NCBI GenBank assembly: GCA_047517485.1
Contig: JAKZSU010000069.1
Coordinates: forward strand, 1 to 18,101
Source: JAKZSU01 sp047517485
Lineage (GTDB): Bacteria; Pseudomonadota; Alphaproteobacteria; UBA7887
Length of the DNA stretch: 18,101 bases
Reading direction: 5' to 3'
The translations under genes and the position numbers were made by a program. Below are positions 1 through 8,440 of this stretch, in pieces. Positions within the stretch are counted from its first letter, which is position 1. Each line of letters begins with the position of its first letter. Under the pieces are notes generated by a model, which was given only the letters and a program-made list of their open reading frames with translations, made no database searches and was not told where the DNA came from.

Positions 1-140
1 CCGGATCTTCAAATCCTACGAAGACATCGTCGCGCTGTGCTGCCAAGCCTGGAACAACCTCATCGACCAACCATGGAAGATCATGTCCCTCGGCATGCGC
101 AAATGGGCGCATGGGTTCTGATCAATGACCGTTGGTATAA
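1..140 (+). mobile_element. Right end of an IS630-like insertion sequence
   Basis: The transposase tail is followed 10 bases after its stop codon by TTGGTATAA at 132-140. The same nine bases, in inverted orientation, bound the element at 8265-8447, and on the left side the match extends (CTTATACCAA, then GTCA two bases on). IS630-type elements insert at TA, and the motif contains TATA, so the boundary to host DNA is probably within 136-140. The exact end is inferred, since the left end of the IS is not in the window. Confidence 0.6.
2..121 (+). CDS. IS630-family transposase, C-terminal fragment (cut by the window edge)
   Basis: The frame is open from the left edge to a TGA at 119-121 and gives about 39 residues, including IFKSYEDIVALCCQAWNNLI, then DQPWKIMSLGMRKWAHGF. 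This tail, with its Trp-rich AWNxLIDQPWxIMS pattern and WAHxF ending, is typical of IS630-family DDE transposases. The catalytic DDE residues lie outside the window, so activity cannot be judged. The stop is only three bases before the ATG of the next reading frame (125), and the IS end appears to follow at about 132-140. Family assignment rests on recognition of the tail only. Confidence 0.82.
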   Translation, partial: RIFKSYEDIVALCCQAWNNLIDQPWKIMSLGMRKWAHGF

Positions 141-2509
141 GTCGTCATGATTGGCGAAGCAACCCTTCCTTGGCGCGCGACCTGCTCGCCCCCTTGGCCG
201 CCGACCGAGCTTTTTTGTGCGCCGAACTCATTGCCGGCGCCGACCGCGGCGTACTGATCGCGCAACCGCCTTCAGTGGGCTGCAAGGGCCGGCAAGACGA
301 AGGCCACGTCCTCAGGTTGCCGGTCGCCGGGGTCGACGACGCCACCTTGATCCTCCGTTTCAGCGACGAGGAATTACGTCAATCCGAGCGGATTCAAGGC
401 ACGATCGCGAGTTCCGTCGTGGCGATTTCCTTCATCCTCTCGATCCTCGCCGCAACTATCGGATTTCGCTTCATCGTCAGCCGGCCGATGAAATTACTCC
501 TCGCTTCGATCCGGCATTACTCGGCAACCGGCACCCGCAATCCGATCCGCTTGCACCGGCGGGATGAAATCGGAGCGGTAATCACCGCGTTCAACGAGAT
601 GCTGGAGCGCGAGACCGAGCGAGAGGCGGCCTTGAACCACTCCAAGCGGCAACTCGAGTCCTCGAAGTCGGATCTTGCTCGATTGAATCAGAATCTCGAA
701 CAACGAGTCCGCGATCGGACGGTGGATCTGGCGGCGAAAAATTCCGCGCTGCAACGTGAAATAGAGACCCGCGAATTTGCCGAGCGCGATCGCGACACCG
801 CGGAGACCCGTCTCTTCGAAGCGATCGATAGCATGTCCGAAGGTTTCGCGGTCTGGGCCTCGGATGACCGGCTGGTCATGTGTAATTCGCGATATTTGGC
901 GGGGTTCGAGAAACTTTCGGACATCTTGGTGCCGGGCGTGCATTTCGCGGACTTTCTCGAATCGGCGGTCGAGCGCGGCGTCTACGACCCCGGCGATCTG
1001 TCGGTCGACGATTTCATTCGCGAACGCCTGGAGGAACACCGCAATCCGGTCGAGGCTTACGAGCGCCGTGTCGGCGATGAACGGTGGATGCGGATCAGTA
1101 AACGGCGTACGGACTCCGGCGGCATAGTCGGGACCTGGACCGATATCACCGAGGGGAAAAAGGCCGAGGAGACGATTCGCGATTTGGCGATGAGCGATCC
1201 CCTGACCGGCTTGGCGAACCGTAATCGGTTTCACGCCGATTTCGAGCACGCGCTCGCCGACGCGAAGCGCCAGAATGATCGGGTCGCCCTGTTGATCCTG
1301 GATCTCGATAATCTCATGGACGTCAACGACGAGTTTGGACATCCGGTGGGCGATGCCCTGCTTGAGCAAGTGGCGAGCCGACTGATCGACTGCGCCCGCG
1401 AGACCGATACGGTTGCCCGTCTGGGGGGCGACGAATTCGCCATTATCATGACCCACATGGACCGCGCCGACGCGCCGGCGCACCTCGCGGACCGCATCAT
1501 CGACAGCCTGTCGGCGACCCTTGACTTGGCTGGACAATCCTTGGCGATCGGCACCAGCATCGGCATCAGCGTTTACCCGGACGACGATACCAATGTCGAA
1601 GAGTTGATGCGCAAGGCCGATTCAGCGCTTTACCAAGCCAAGGTCGAAAGGCGCGGAAGCTATCAGCTTTACGATGCGGTCATTCACAACGCTGTTTTGG
1701 CGACGAATAGGCTCGAGCGTGATCTTCGCCTGGCAATCGAGCGCGATGAATTCACCCTGCACTATCAACCCCAGATCGATGTCTCGACCAAGCAAGTCAC
1801 CGGTGTCGAGGCGCTCATTCGCTGGCAGCATCCGGAGCGCGGACTACTGTCTCCGGGAGAATTTATCGCGGTCGCGGAATCCAGCGACCTAATCGTCAAA
1901 ATGGGCAGACAGGCCTTGCGGATGGCGTGTCGGCAAGGCCGGCAATGGCAGGGCGACGCGCGCATGCCGCCGCTCGTCGTCGCGGTCAATATTTCGCCGC
2001 GCCAGTTCAAATATGACGATCTCGTCGCCCTGGTCGAAGACACGCTTCGGGAAACCGGTCTGGACGCCGGATCGCTCGAGTTGGAAATCACCGAAGGCAC
2101 CATGATGGAAGACACCGATCAGGCGAGCGACACGCTGTCGCGGCTCAAAGAACTCGGTGTCAAAATCGCCATCGACGATTTCGGCACCGGCTATTCTTCG
2201 CGCGCGTATCTCAAACGGTTCCCGGTTCAGCGGTTGAAAATCGACCAATCGTTCGTGCGCGGACTCACCAACGACAAGGACGATGTGGCGATCGTCAAGG
2301 CAATGATCGGCCTCGGTCGCAGCCTGCGCCTCGACGTTATCGCCGAAGGGGTCGAAACCGAAGCGGAACTCGGCATCCTGGCCGACCTCGGATGCCAAGA
2401 AGCGCAGGGCTATTTGATTTGCCGGTCGGTCCCGCCGGAAGAGCTCGAGGCCTGGGTCCAGGCCCGGGATCCGGCGCGGGCATTGGCGCCAAACATGGTC
2501 TCCGCCTAA
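125..2509 (+). CDS. HAMP-PAS-GGDEF-EAL c-di-GMP enzyme, N-terminus truncated by the IS
   Basis: Bifunctional cyclic-di-GMP protein of 794 residues. In order: remnant of a probable periplasmic sensor (about 5-88), one membrane helix (about 91-115), HAMP (about 116-165, ending DEIGAVITAFNEM), a coiled coil (about 165-215), PAS (about 225-345), GGDEF (about 350-515) and EAL (about 525-775). The GGDEF site is intact at 434-438, and the inhibitory site RETD (425-428) is at the expected five-residue spacing. The EAL domain keeps E562, the Asn of VNISPRQF, the Glu of ELEITEG, both Asp of IDDFGTGYSS, the Lys of LKIDQSF and the Glu of AEGVET, so both activities look possible. Such sensors normally start with a second membrane helix, which is absent here. 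The ATG at 125 lies in the IS end, three bases after the transposase stop. Expression and topology are therefore doubtful, and it may be a recent pseudogene despite the open frame. Confidence 0.88.
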   Translation: MTVGISRHDWRSNPSLARDLLAPLAADRAFLCAELIAGADRGVLIAQPPSVGCKGRQDEGHVLRLPVAGVDDATLILRFSDEELRQSERIQGTIASSVVAISFILSILAATIGFRFIVSRPMKLLLASIRHYSATGTRNPIRLHRRDEIGAVITAFNEMLERETEREAALNHSKRQLESSKSDLARLNQNLEQRVRDRTVDLAAKNSALQREIETREFAERDRDTAETRLFEAIDSMSEGFAVWASDDRLVMCNSRYLAGFEKLSDILVPGVHFADFLESAVERGVYDPGDLSVDDFIRERLEEHRNPVEAYERRVGDERWMRISKRRTDSGGIVGTWTDITEGKKAEETIRDLAMSDPLTGLANRNRFHADFEHALADAKRQNDRVALLILDLDNLMDVNDEFGHPVGDALLEQVASRLIDCARETDTVARLGGDEFAIIMTHMDRADAPAHLADRIIDSLSATLDLAGQSLAIGTSIGISVYPDDDTNVEELMRKADSALYQAKVERRGSYQLYDAVIHNAVLATNRLERDLRLAIERDEFTLHYQPQIDVSTKQVTGVEALIRWQHPERGLLSPGEFIAVAESSDLIVKMGRQALRMACRQGRQWQGDARMPPLVVAVNISPRQFKYDDLVALVEDTLRETGLDAGSLELEITEGTMMEDTDQASDTLSRLKELGVKIAIDDFGTGYSSRAYLKRFPVQRLKIDQSFVRGLTNDKDDVAIVKAMIGLGRSLRLDVIAEGVETEAELGILADLGCQEAQGYLICRSVPPEELEAWVQARDPARALAPNMVSA

Positions 2510-2832
2510 AGCTCGCCGCAATTCCGCCGGCGGCGATGAGACGGCCCATGTCTGGATCAACAACTGGATGCACCGGCTGCGCCAGGGCCAGACCGCCACC
2601 TTCACCCTGACCGCGGCGCTGGCCCGCATTCATTTCGAATCCCGGCATAAGCGCAAAAACCAAGGAGATCGGCGCGAGTTAGGCAAGCGCGTCGTCAGCT
2701 TCGGTGGCACGAGAAAGACGGCGCGGCCTTGAGCACCACTACGTCGCCGTTGAAGGACCATCGAAACGGTGGTTAGTATGATCTGCTGTCCGGCGGGACT
2801 GGCGAGATAACCGGGGTTCAAGGGAACGCGGC
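2510..2832. other. Intergenic stretch without a convincing gene
   Basis: These 323 bases separate the GGDEF/EAL gene from the first cyclase. Frame 3 is open from about 2510 to a TGA at 2730-2732, with protein-like composition (for example HVWINNWMHRLRQGQ) but no good start or recognised family. It could be the remnant of a gene end. A -10-like TATGAT lies at 2777-2782 without a well-spaced -35, and the ribosome-binding site AGGGA (2821-2825) belongs to the next gene. No strong stem-loop with a T-run was seen after 2509. Confidence 0.4.
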
Positions 2833-4773
2833 ATGGCCAACGAAGAAGGTGAGCGCAAGCTCGCGGCGATCTTGAGCGCCGACGTCGTCGGCTATTCCAA
2901 GCTTATGGCCGACGACGAACGGGCGACCGTCAAAACGCTGAAAGAATATCGGTCGGCTATCGCCCGGGTGGTCGATCGCCATTTGGGCCGCGTCGTCAAT
3001 GCGCCCGGCGACAATATTCTCGCTGAGTTTCGCAGCGCCGTAGAAGCGGTCCAGGCGGCGCACGAAATCCAGCATGTCCTCAAGGGGCGCAATTTCGAAC
3101 TCGCACCCGACCGACGTATGGATTTCCGTATCGGCGTCAATCTCGGCGACGTGATCGAGGAAGCGGACGGCACGATCTACGGCGATGGCGTCAACATCGC
3201 CGCGCGCATGGAAGCGCTGGCGGAAGCCGGCGGTATTTGCATTGCCAGCTCGATTTACGAGGCGGTCGAGGGCAAGCTCGATTTCGGCTTCGACTACCAG
3301 GGCGAACACAAAGTCAAGAATATCGACAAGCCAGTCAACGTTTACCGGGTACGCGCCGACGGGGGCGCGGAAACGACGCCATCAACCCCAGCCAAATCGA
3401 CGACGAGCAAAATTGGCATCTTCGCCGGCGCCGGGGTGGCGCTGGGCCTCGCGATCGGCGGCGTGGTGGCCTGGCTGTCGCTCGATCGCGCGGAACCGGC
3501 GACGACGATAACTGGCCAAACGACTCCACCGCCCGCCGCCGCATCGGGCTCGTCGCCAGCCTCCGAATACATACTGGTCGGCAATCTGGTTGATTTCGGC
3601 GGTGCCACGTCGATCATCGGGCGGGTTTACGGCCAGGCCAAGATCGACGCGGCGAACTGGATCAACGAGAACGGCGGGATCAATGGCAGATTGATCGACT
3701 TCGATACCGTCGAGTATTCGTACCTGGTGCCGCGCGCCATGGCCGCGTATCGAAAGTGGCAGGTCCAAGGCGTCCTCGCGGTGCAAGGCCATGGCACGCC
3801 CGATACCATGGCTCTGGTCACCCACGTTAGCGAAGACCAGGTGCCGTACTTTTCCGTCTCCTACGCGGCCTCGATTACCGATCCCACGGGCAAGGGTCAA
3901 GCCGGTAGCCAAGCGGCACCCTATAACTTTTTTTATGGTCCCAGCTACTCCAACGGCTGCCGCGGCCTGGTGCAATGGGCAGCCGAGGACTGGCAAACCA
4001 AGGGTAATTCGGGCGCTCCCAAATACGTCCATATCGGCGACAATCACCCCTATCCCAACGCGCCGAAGAGTGCGTGCCAAGCGTACGCCGAAGAACTTGG
4101 GTTCGAGGTCCAAACGGCAATCGTCTTTGCTTTGCTGCCGGAAGATTTTACTAAACAGTGCCAAAGGCTACGCGACGCGAACGTCGATTATGCGTTTTTG
4201 GCGAACACCTCGCTGTCGGTGGTCCGGTTGCTCAAGGACTGTCACGCGGTCGGTGTCGAGACTCAGTTGATGGCCAATATTTGGGGCTATGACGAGAACG
4301 TCATGAAGGCGGCCGGTGTCGCCGCCGACGGCGTGGTCTGGGTGATGGGCGCGGCGAAATGGGGCGACGAAGTGCCGGGCATGTATACGGTGCGCGAGGT
4401 CTCGAAAATGTCCGACCCCACGGGGCGCAAATACCGGGCGGTCCATTACATGCGCGGCGTCTGCTCGATGTTCTATCTCAGGGAGGCGATGGAATGGGCC
4501 GACAAGAATGGCGGCCTGACCGGACCGAACATAAAACAGGCGATGTACCAGATTAAGGAGTGGGTGCCGGTCGGCCTGGACGGTGTGTGCTCACCGGCGA
4601 CCTGGACGGCGGAGGACCACCGCGGTGTCAACCGGGTGCTGATCTACCGCGGTCATGTCAGCGGCCGCACCACCGAGGTCGAGGTGCAGGAGCTGATCGA
4701 GACCGGCGTCATCGCCCTCGAACGCATCAAATCCATCGACATTCCGCGCCGCCCAGAGTGGTTGGGGTGGTGA
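2833..4773 (+). CDS. Class III nucleotidyl cyclase fused to a periplasmic solute-binding (LivJ-like) domain
   Basis: A 646-residue membrane protein. Residues 8-172 are a class III cyclase domain: metal-binding D17 (SADVVGYS) and D60 (APGDN), catalytic N121 and R125 (GDGVNIAAR). The Lys that selects the purine, four residues before the second Asp, is N56, and the partner position is T114. One hydrophobic helix (about 194-217, ending AWLSLDR) is followed by a Pro/Ala/Ser linker. From about 245 to the end it resembles the type I periplasmic binding fold of branched-chain amino acid ABC transporters (ILVGNLVDFGG, GQAKIDAANWINENGGINGR). The topology implied is cyclase inside and binding domain in the periplasm, so the protein is probably a ligand-gated cyclase. 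This role is inferred. ATG 2833 is supported by AGGGA seven bases upstream. The ligand is unknown, and no transporter genes are adjacent. Confidence 0.9.
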   Translation: MANEEGERKLAAILSADVVGYSKLMADDERATVKTLKEYRSAIARVVDRHLGRVVNAPGDNILAEFRSAVEAVQAAHEIQHVLKGRNFELAPDRRMDFRIGVNLGDVIEEADGTIYGDGVNIAARMEALAEAGGICIASSIYEAVEGKLDFGFDYQGEHKVKNIDKPVNVYRVRADGGAETTPSTPAKSTTSKIGIFAGAGVALGLAIGGVVAWLSLDRAEPATTITGQTTPPPAAASGSSPASEYILVGNLVDFGGATSIIGRVYGQAKIDAANWINENGGINGRLIDFDTVEYSYLVPRAMAAYRKWQVQGVLAVQGHGTPDTMALVTHVSEDQVPYFSVSYAASITDPTGKGQAGSQAAPYNFFYGPSYSNGCRGLVQWAAEDWQTKGNSGAPKYVHIGDNHPYPNAPKSACQAYAEELGFEVQTAIVFALLPEDFTKQCQRLRDANVDYAFLANTSLSVVRLLKDCHAVGVETQLMANIWGYDENVMKAAGVAADGVVWVMGAAKWGDEVPGMYTVREVSKMSDPTGRKYRAVHYMRGVCSMFYLREAMEWADKNGGLTGPNIKQAMYQIKEWVPVGLDGVCSPATWTAEDHRGVNRVLIYRGHVSGRTTEVEVQELIETGVIALERIKSIDIPRRPEWLGW

Positions 4774-4814
4774 CCACGGAGCGACCGGCAAGACATAAAC
4801 GGCGCTAATACCGC

Positions 4815-5105
4815 TCAAACCCCCTCGACGATCGTCTGCACGCTGGTCGAGGCCGCCATCCGCAGGCGCTTCGCCGCCGCGTAATCGTCGGAATGATACC
4901 AGTCGCGCGCCACCTCATAGGACGGGAATCGAATAACGACGTTGCGGTCTCCCGGTGCCTCGCCCTCATAATTTTCGGATTTACCGCCGCGGACCAAGAA
5001 CTCGCCGCCGAACTTTTCGATGATCGGCTGGACCATGGCGACATACCGCGGATAGGCGTCCGGATCGGTCACGGTGATTTGGGCGATGACATAGCCGAAA
5101 CTCAT
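4815..5105 (-). CDS. DUF1330 domain protein
   Basis: A 96-residue soluble protein that spans a whole DUF1330 domain (small ferredoxin-like alpha/beta fold, function unknown). Recognisable parts are GYVIAQITVTDPDAYPRY near the start, FGGEFLVRGG in the middle, and VVIRFPSYEVARDWYHSDDY towards the end. The start has AAAGG eight bases upstream. It lies 35 bases downstream of the 1027-residue cyclase on the same strand, so co-transcription is possible. Its 3' end converges on the cyclase/binding-protein gene with a 41-base gap. No catalytic role can be assigned. Confidence 0.88.
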   Translation of the reverse strand: MSFGYVIAQITVTDPDAYPRYVAMVQPIIEKFGGEFLVRGGKSENYEGEAPGDRNVVIRFPSYEVARDWYHSDDYAAAKRLRMAASTSVQTIVEGV

Positions 5106-5140
5106 GACGGGGACCTTTCAAATCTCGGGGGAAGTGGCGA

Positions 5141-8100
5141 TCACGGCAGCCCGGCCTGGCGCAAAAGATCTTGCCCGTGCGCACGGATCACCGGGTCCTT
5201 GATGCGCACCACCTGCACCGCGGTCGCGCTATCGAACGCCGGATTGATGCGCAGGACATCGCGTGCCTCGGCCCGGGCCTCGTCGATCAGGCCCAATTCC
5301 ATGGCGGGGATGATGATATTGACCTTGCACCAGATGAAATCGGCAAGCTCTTCCACGCAAGCGCGATACCGTGCAAGCGCCTGCTCATGGTCGCCGAGAA
5401 AGAGATGCGCGACACCCTCGACATGGGCGAACCAATTTTGTGGAAACGGGTCGAGTTGCGTCGCCCGCTCGATCAGCTCGAGACCGCGTTCCGGCTTTCC
5501 CGAGTAACTGTAGACAATTGACGCCATCGCCAAGGTGTCGGCCGCGCCCGGGGTGAACTCGACCCCGCGCGCGGCATAATCCAGCGCCTGGTCATGGTCT
5601 TGCCTGGCCAGGTGAATCAAGCCGAGATGGGTATAGGCCGCGCCCAAAGAGCCGTCCAATTCGATCGCGCGCAGGAACAGCTGCTCGGCGGTCTCCATCG
5701 AGAGGTGCGGCGACTCGCTCCAGCCCGCGACGGCCTGGTCGTAATGGGTGTTGCCGAGCAGAAATAGCGCCGCGGCAAACGTCGGATCGACGTCGAGCGC
5801 GGCCTGGCTGAGCACTTGCGCGGCGGCGATGTCCGCCTTCAAACGCCGGGTTTGGACCTCCCTGGCGCGAAGAAAAAGATCATAGGCCTCCGGATTGTCG
5901 GTCGTGCGCCGCCACGAGCGTCCCTGCTCGCCGCTCACCAGGGTGATGTCGAGTGCGGAGATCACCGCGCCGACAATGCCATCCTGGACCGCGAAAATGT
6001 CGTCGATCGGGCCGTCGAAACGATCGGCCCACACCTGCTCTCCGGATTGGGCGTTGATGAGCTGGACATTGACCCTGACTTGCCCGCCCGCCCGCATCAC
6101 CGAGCCTTCGAGCACGTGGGTCGCGCCCAGCGCGGCACCAACCTCGCGCACGTTCACCGACCGGCCCTTGTAAGTGAAGGTCGAATGCCGCGCGATAACC
6201 CCGAGATTGGCTAGCTTGGACAGATCGGTGATCAGCGTGTCGGTCATGCCGTCGGCGAAATAGTCCTGCTCCGGGTCGCCGGACAAATTGTCGAACGGCA
6301 ACACCGCGATCGACGGCCGCGCCGGCTCCGCGCCCGGCGGCTGCTCGGCAACACCGGCGGCGCGAAACAGGGCGACGTATGTCGTAACCGCATCAGGGGC
6401 GAAAGCGAACGGGCCCTCCATCCGATCGCGCATGATAGCGATTGAAAAGTCCTTGTCGTTCTCGACGTGCGCTGCGATCTCGCGGCGCGCTTCCTCGTAC
6501 CTTTCGAGTCCCCCGAGGGCGGCGATCCGGACGCGCGCCTGCCACGCTGGAAGGAGATTCGCTTCGGCCGCCCGGAGTGCCTCCAGCGCCGACTCGTAGC
6601 AGCCAGCGAGAAGATGGGAATCGGCAAGCACAACTGGATACCATTTGAGGCCATTGGGGCTCAGGCGCATCGCCCGTTCCATCAGCGCGACGGCACGATC
6701 GGCCTGGCCAAGCGGTGACAACGTGAAAGCGGCCATAGCCAAGACATAGCCGTGGTTGGGACCGAGTTTTATCGCGACATCGACCTGCTCAATCGCGCCC
6801 TCGATATCGTGGCGGCTGCGCAGGACAAGGCCGAGAACGACGCGCACGTCGGGCGAGTCAGGGTCAATCGCCGCCGCCTGTTCCACGTAGCCGAGCGCAA
6901 TATCCAAGCTCTCTTGCGGGTTGGCGCTGATCTCCAGCGTTGCTTCTAGTCGGTGGGAATTACCGATTTGTGCCACCGCCAAGGCAAAATTCGGATCGAT
7001 CGCCGCCGCTTGCTCGAAAAGGCGCCGTGCCTCGGCTATGTCGACCGGCGTGAAACGCAGCAAGTGCTCGCGGCCGCGCTGGAACAGGCTCCATGCCTCC
7101 AGGCTCTTGGTGCCGCCCCGCCAGACCAGCGCATGCGGCCCCTCGGTGAGCTGGACCTGCAACGCGCTCACCACGTTTAGAGTGATGTCGTCTTGAACCG
7201 CGAACACATCGTCGAGCGTGCGCTCGTAGCGCTCGCTCCACATATGATCCCCGCTCACGGCGTCGATCAGTTGCGCGGTGACCCGAAGGCGCTCGTCGGC
7301 GACCTGGATCGAGCCTTCGAGCACGTAACGGACGCCGAGGTCCTCCGCCACCTGCTGAATCCTCACCGGCTTGCCCTTGTAGACGAAGGTCGAATTGCGG
7401 GCGATCACCATGACGCCGCGAACCTGGCTCAGGGTGGCGATAATGTTCTCCGACAGCCCATCGGCAATGTAGCCGTGTGCGTCGCTTTCTGAATGATTAT
7501 CGAACGGCAAAACCGCGATCGAAGGCTCGTCGGGCAGCGGAAACGCCATGCGCTCGACTCGCGCCGGCTCGATCGGCGGCGGCTCGGACACACTGGCAAA
7601 CTGCCACCATCCGACTCCCACAATCGCCAACACGACAGCTGCCGCGACTATCAAAAGTTTCGGCGTCCCTTTGCGGGCGCCCGTCGGCGCCTCGCCGTCG
7701 GCGAGCACGCGGTAGGCGTGAACCGGGTCGGCGACGTTCTTGACCGCGTGGGCGCCGGCATCGTCAAACGTAAGCGCGGGATTGCGGCGCACCTGGCGCC
7801 ACGCATCTTCCGACAGCATCACCCCGCCGGGGGTCGCCAGTCCCTCGAGACGCGCGGCGATATTGACCCCCTCGCCATAGACCGTGCCGTCCTCGGCCTC
7901 CTGGATATCGCCGAGATTGACGCCGATGCGAAAATGCATCCGTCGCGCCTCGGGCAGATCGGCATTGAGCCCGCCGAGCTCGCGCTGGGTGGCGACCGCC
8001 GCCGATACCGCGCCGTCGGTGCTGGCGAACACCGCGAGCACCGAGTCTCCCGCCATGTCGACCACCCGGCCGCCATTGCTCTCGATATGCGCGCGAAAGC

Positions 8101-8224
8101 GCTGACGGTAATTGGTAATGGTATCGATGGTGGCGCGCTCATCGTCGGCCATCAGCCGCGTGTACCCGGCAACATCCGCCGCCAGGATCGCCGCTAGCTT
8201 CTTTTCAACGTCAGGCGCGGTCAT
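5141..8224 (-). CDS. Class III nucleotidyl cyclase with two TolB-like/TPR modules (paralogue A)
   Basis: A 1027-residue protein. Residues 8-172 form the class III cyclase domain: D17 (AADVAGYT) and D60 (MAGDS) for metal, N121 and R125 (GEGVNIAAR) for catalysis. The usual substrate-selecting Lys is D56, and T114 occupies the second specificity position. One membrane helix covers about 189-207 and ends GWWQF. The remainder, probably periplasmic, is a TolB-like domain (about 234-360, SIAVLPFDNHS ... YVLEGSI), TPR-type helices (about 370-630), a second TolB-like domain (about 636-760, SIAVLPFDNLSGDPEQDYFADG) and more TPR repeats to the end. The common family form has one TolB-like module, so this is a doubled version. 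ATG 8224 has AGGGGA just upstream. It may share a transcript with the DUF1330 gene. The signal sensed is unknown. Confidence 0.9.
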   Translation of the reverse strand: MTAPDVEKKLAAILAADVAGYTRLMADDERATIDTITNYRQRFRAHIESNGGRVVDMAGDSVLAVFASTDGAVSAAVATQRELGGLNADLPEARRMHFRIGVNLGDIQEAEDGTVYGEGVNIAARLEGLATPGGVMLSEDAWRQVRRNPALTFDDAGAHAVKNVADPVHAYRVLADGEAPTGARKGTPKLLIVAAAVVLAIVGVGWWQFASVSEPPPIEPARVERMAFPLPDEPSIAVLPFDNHSESDAHGYIADGLSENIIATLSQVRGVMVIARNSTFVYKGKPVRIQQVAEDLGVRYVLEGSIQVADERLRVTAQLIDAVSGDHMWSERYERTLDDVFAVQDDITLNVVSALQVQLTEGPHALVWRGGTKSLEAWSLFQRGREHLLRFTPVDIAEARRLFEQAAAIDPNFALAVAQIGNSHRLEATLEISANPQESLDIALGYVEQAAAIDPDSPDVRVVLGLVLRSRHDIEGAIEQVDVAIKLGPNHGYVLAMAAFTLSPLGQADRAVALMERAMRLSPNGLKWYPVVLADSHLLAGCYESALEALRAAEANLLPAWQARVRIAALGGLERYEEARREIAAHVENDKDFSIAIMRDRMEGPFAFAPDAVTTYVALFRAAGVAEQPPGAEPARPSIAVLPFDNLSGDPEQDYFADGMTDTLITDLSKLANLGVIARHSTFTYKGRSVNVREVGAALGATHVLEGSVMRAGGQVRVNVQLINAQSGEQVWADRFDGPIDDIFAVQDGIVGAVISALDITLVSGEQGRSWRRTTDNPEAYDLFLRAREVQTRRLKADIAAAQVLSQAALDVDPTFAAALFLLGNTHYDQAVAGWSESPHLSMETAEQLFLRAIELDGSLGAAYTHLGLIHLARQDHDQALDYAARGVEFTPGAADTLAMASIVYSYSGKPERGLELIERATQLDPFPQNWFAHVEGVAHLFLGDHEQALARYRACVEELADFIWCKVNIIIPAMELGLIDEARAEARDVLRINPAFDSATAVQVVRIKDPVIRAHGQDLLRQAGLP

Positions 8225-8263
8225 CCGCGTCCCCTAAACAGGCAAACAAGATTCGAACCTCAC

Positions 8264-8272
8264 CTTATACCA
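8264..8272 (-). promoter_or_regulatory. Possible extended -10 for the 1027-residue cyclase gene
   Basis: Read on the minus strand the sequence is TGGTATAAG, one base off the extended -10 consensus, at the left end of the MITE-like element and facing the cyclase start at 8224. The implied leader is about 30 bases. No clear -35 was found. It mirrors the plus-strand motif at the other end of the element. Confidence 0.3.
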
Positions 8273-8310
8273 AGCGTCACAAATGGGTCATTATCGGTGC
8301 CAGCTACTAA

Positions 8311-8349
8311 TACCACCCTGCATTGAGTGAAACTCATTGCAGGGTGGTA
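8311..8349. repeat. Long stem-loop with 18-bp arms
   Basis: The arms are TACCACCCTGCATTGAGT (8311-8328) and ACTCATTGCAGGGTGGTA (8332-8349), with one mismatch and a three-base loop GAA. It directly adjoins the repeat core that starts at 8349. No T-run follows on either strand, so it is not a classical terminator. It takes the same place relative to the core as the stem-loops of the array at 13.9-14.1 kb, but with a different sequence. Confidence 0.8.
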
Positions 8350-8404
8350 AGCGCGACCGCGCGCCCGAGCTGATGCGCGGCAAGCCTGCGTGGCGCTTGA
8401 ACGC
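8349..8404 (+). repeat. Single copy of the 56-base repeat core
   Basis: It begins AAGCGCGACCGCGCGCCCGA and ends TGGCGCTTGAACGC. By eye it matches the first core of the array (13833-13888) at 50 of 56 positions with no gap. It contains GCGCGACCGCGC, a near-perfect palindrome, and a GCAAGCCTGCG segment that can fold on itself in the other copies. It is flanked on both sides by stem-loops (8311-8349 and 8410-8440). Confidence 0.85.
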
Positions 8405-8409
8405 ACTAC

Positions 8410-8440
8410 AAACCGCGATGAGTCTTGCTCGTCGCGGTTT
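8410..8440. repeat. Stem-loop downstream of the repeat core
   Basis: AAACCGCGATGAG (8410-8422) pairs with CTCGTCGCGGTTT (8428-8440) over 13 positions with a single G-T pair, around the loop TCTTG. Its right arm runs into the TTGGTATAA end of the MITE-like element. Read on the plus strand, the following bases are GGTATAATTTTC, so a weak terminator is conceivable, but the perfect -10 motif there argues for a promoter instead. Confidence 0.7.

Noticed and set aside
494..1537. 347-codon open frame antisense to the GGDEF/EAL gene
   Set aside because: GC-rich shadow frame; the plus strand carries continuous recognised domains.
8311..8349. Rho-independent terminator
   Set aside because: Strong stem but no T-run on either side, and it lies between divergent genes where no transcript ends.
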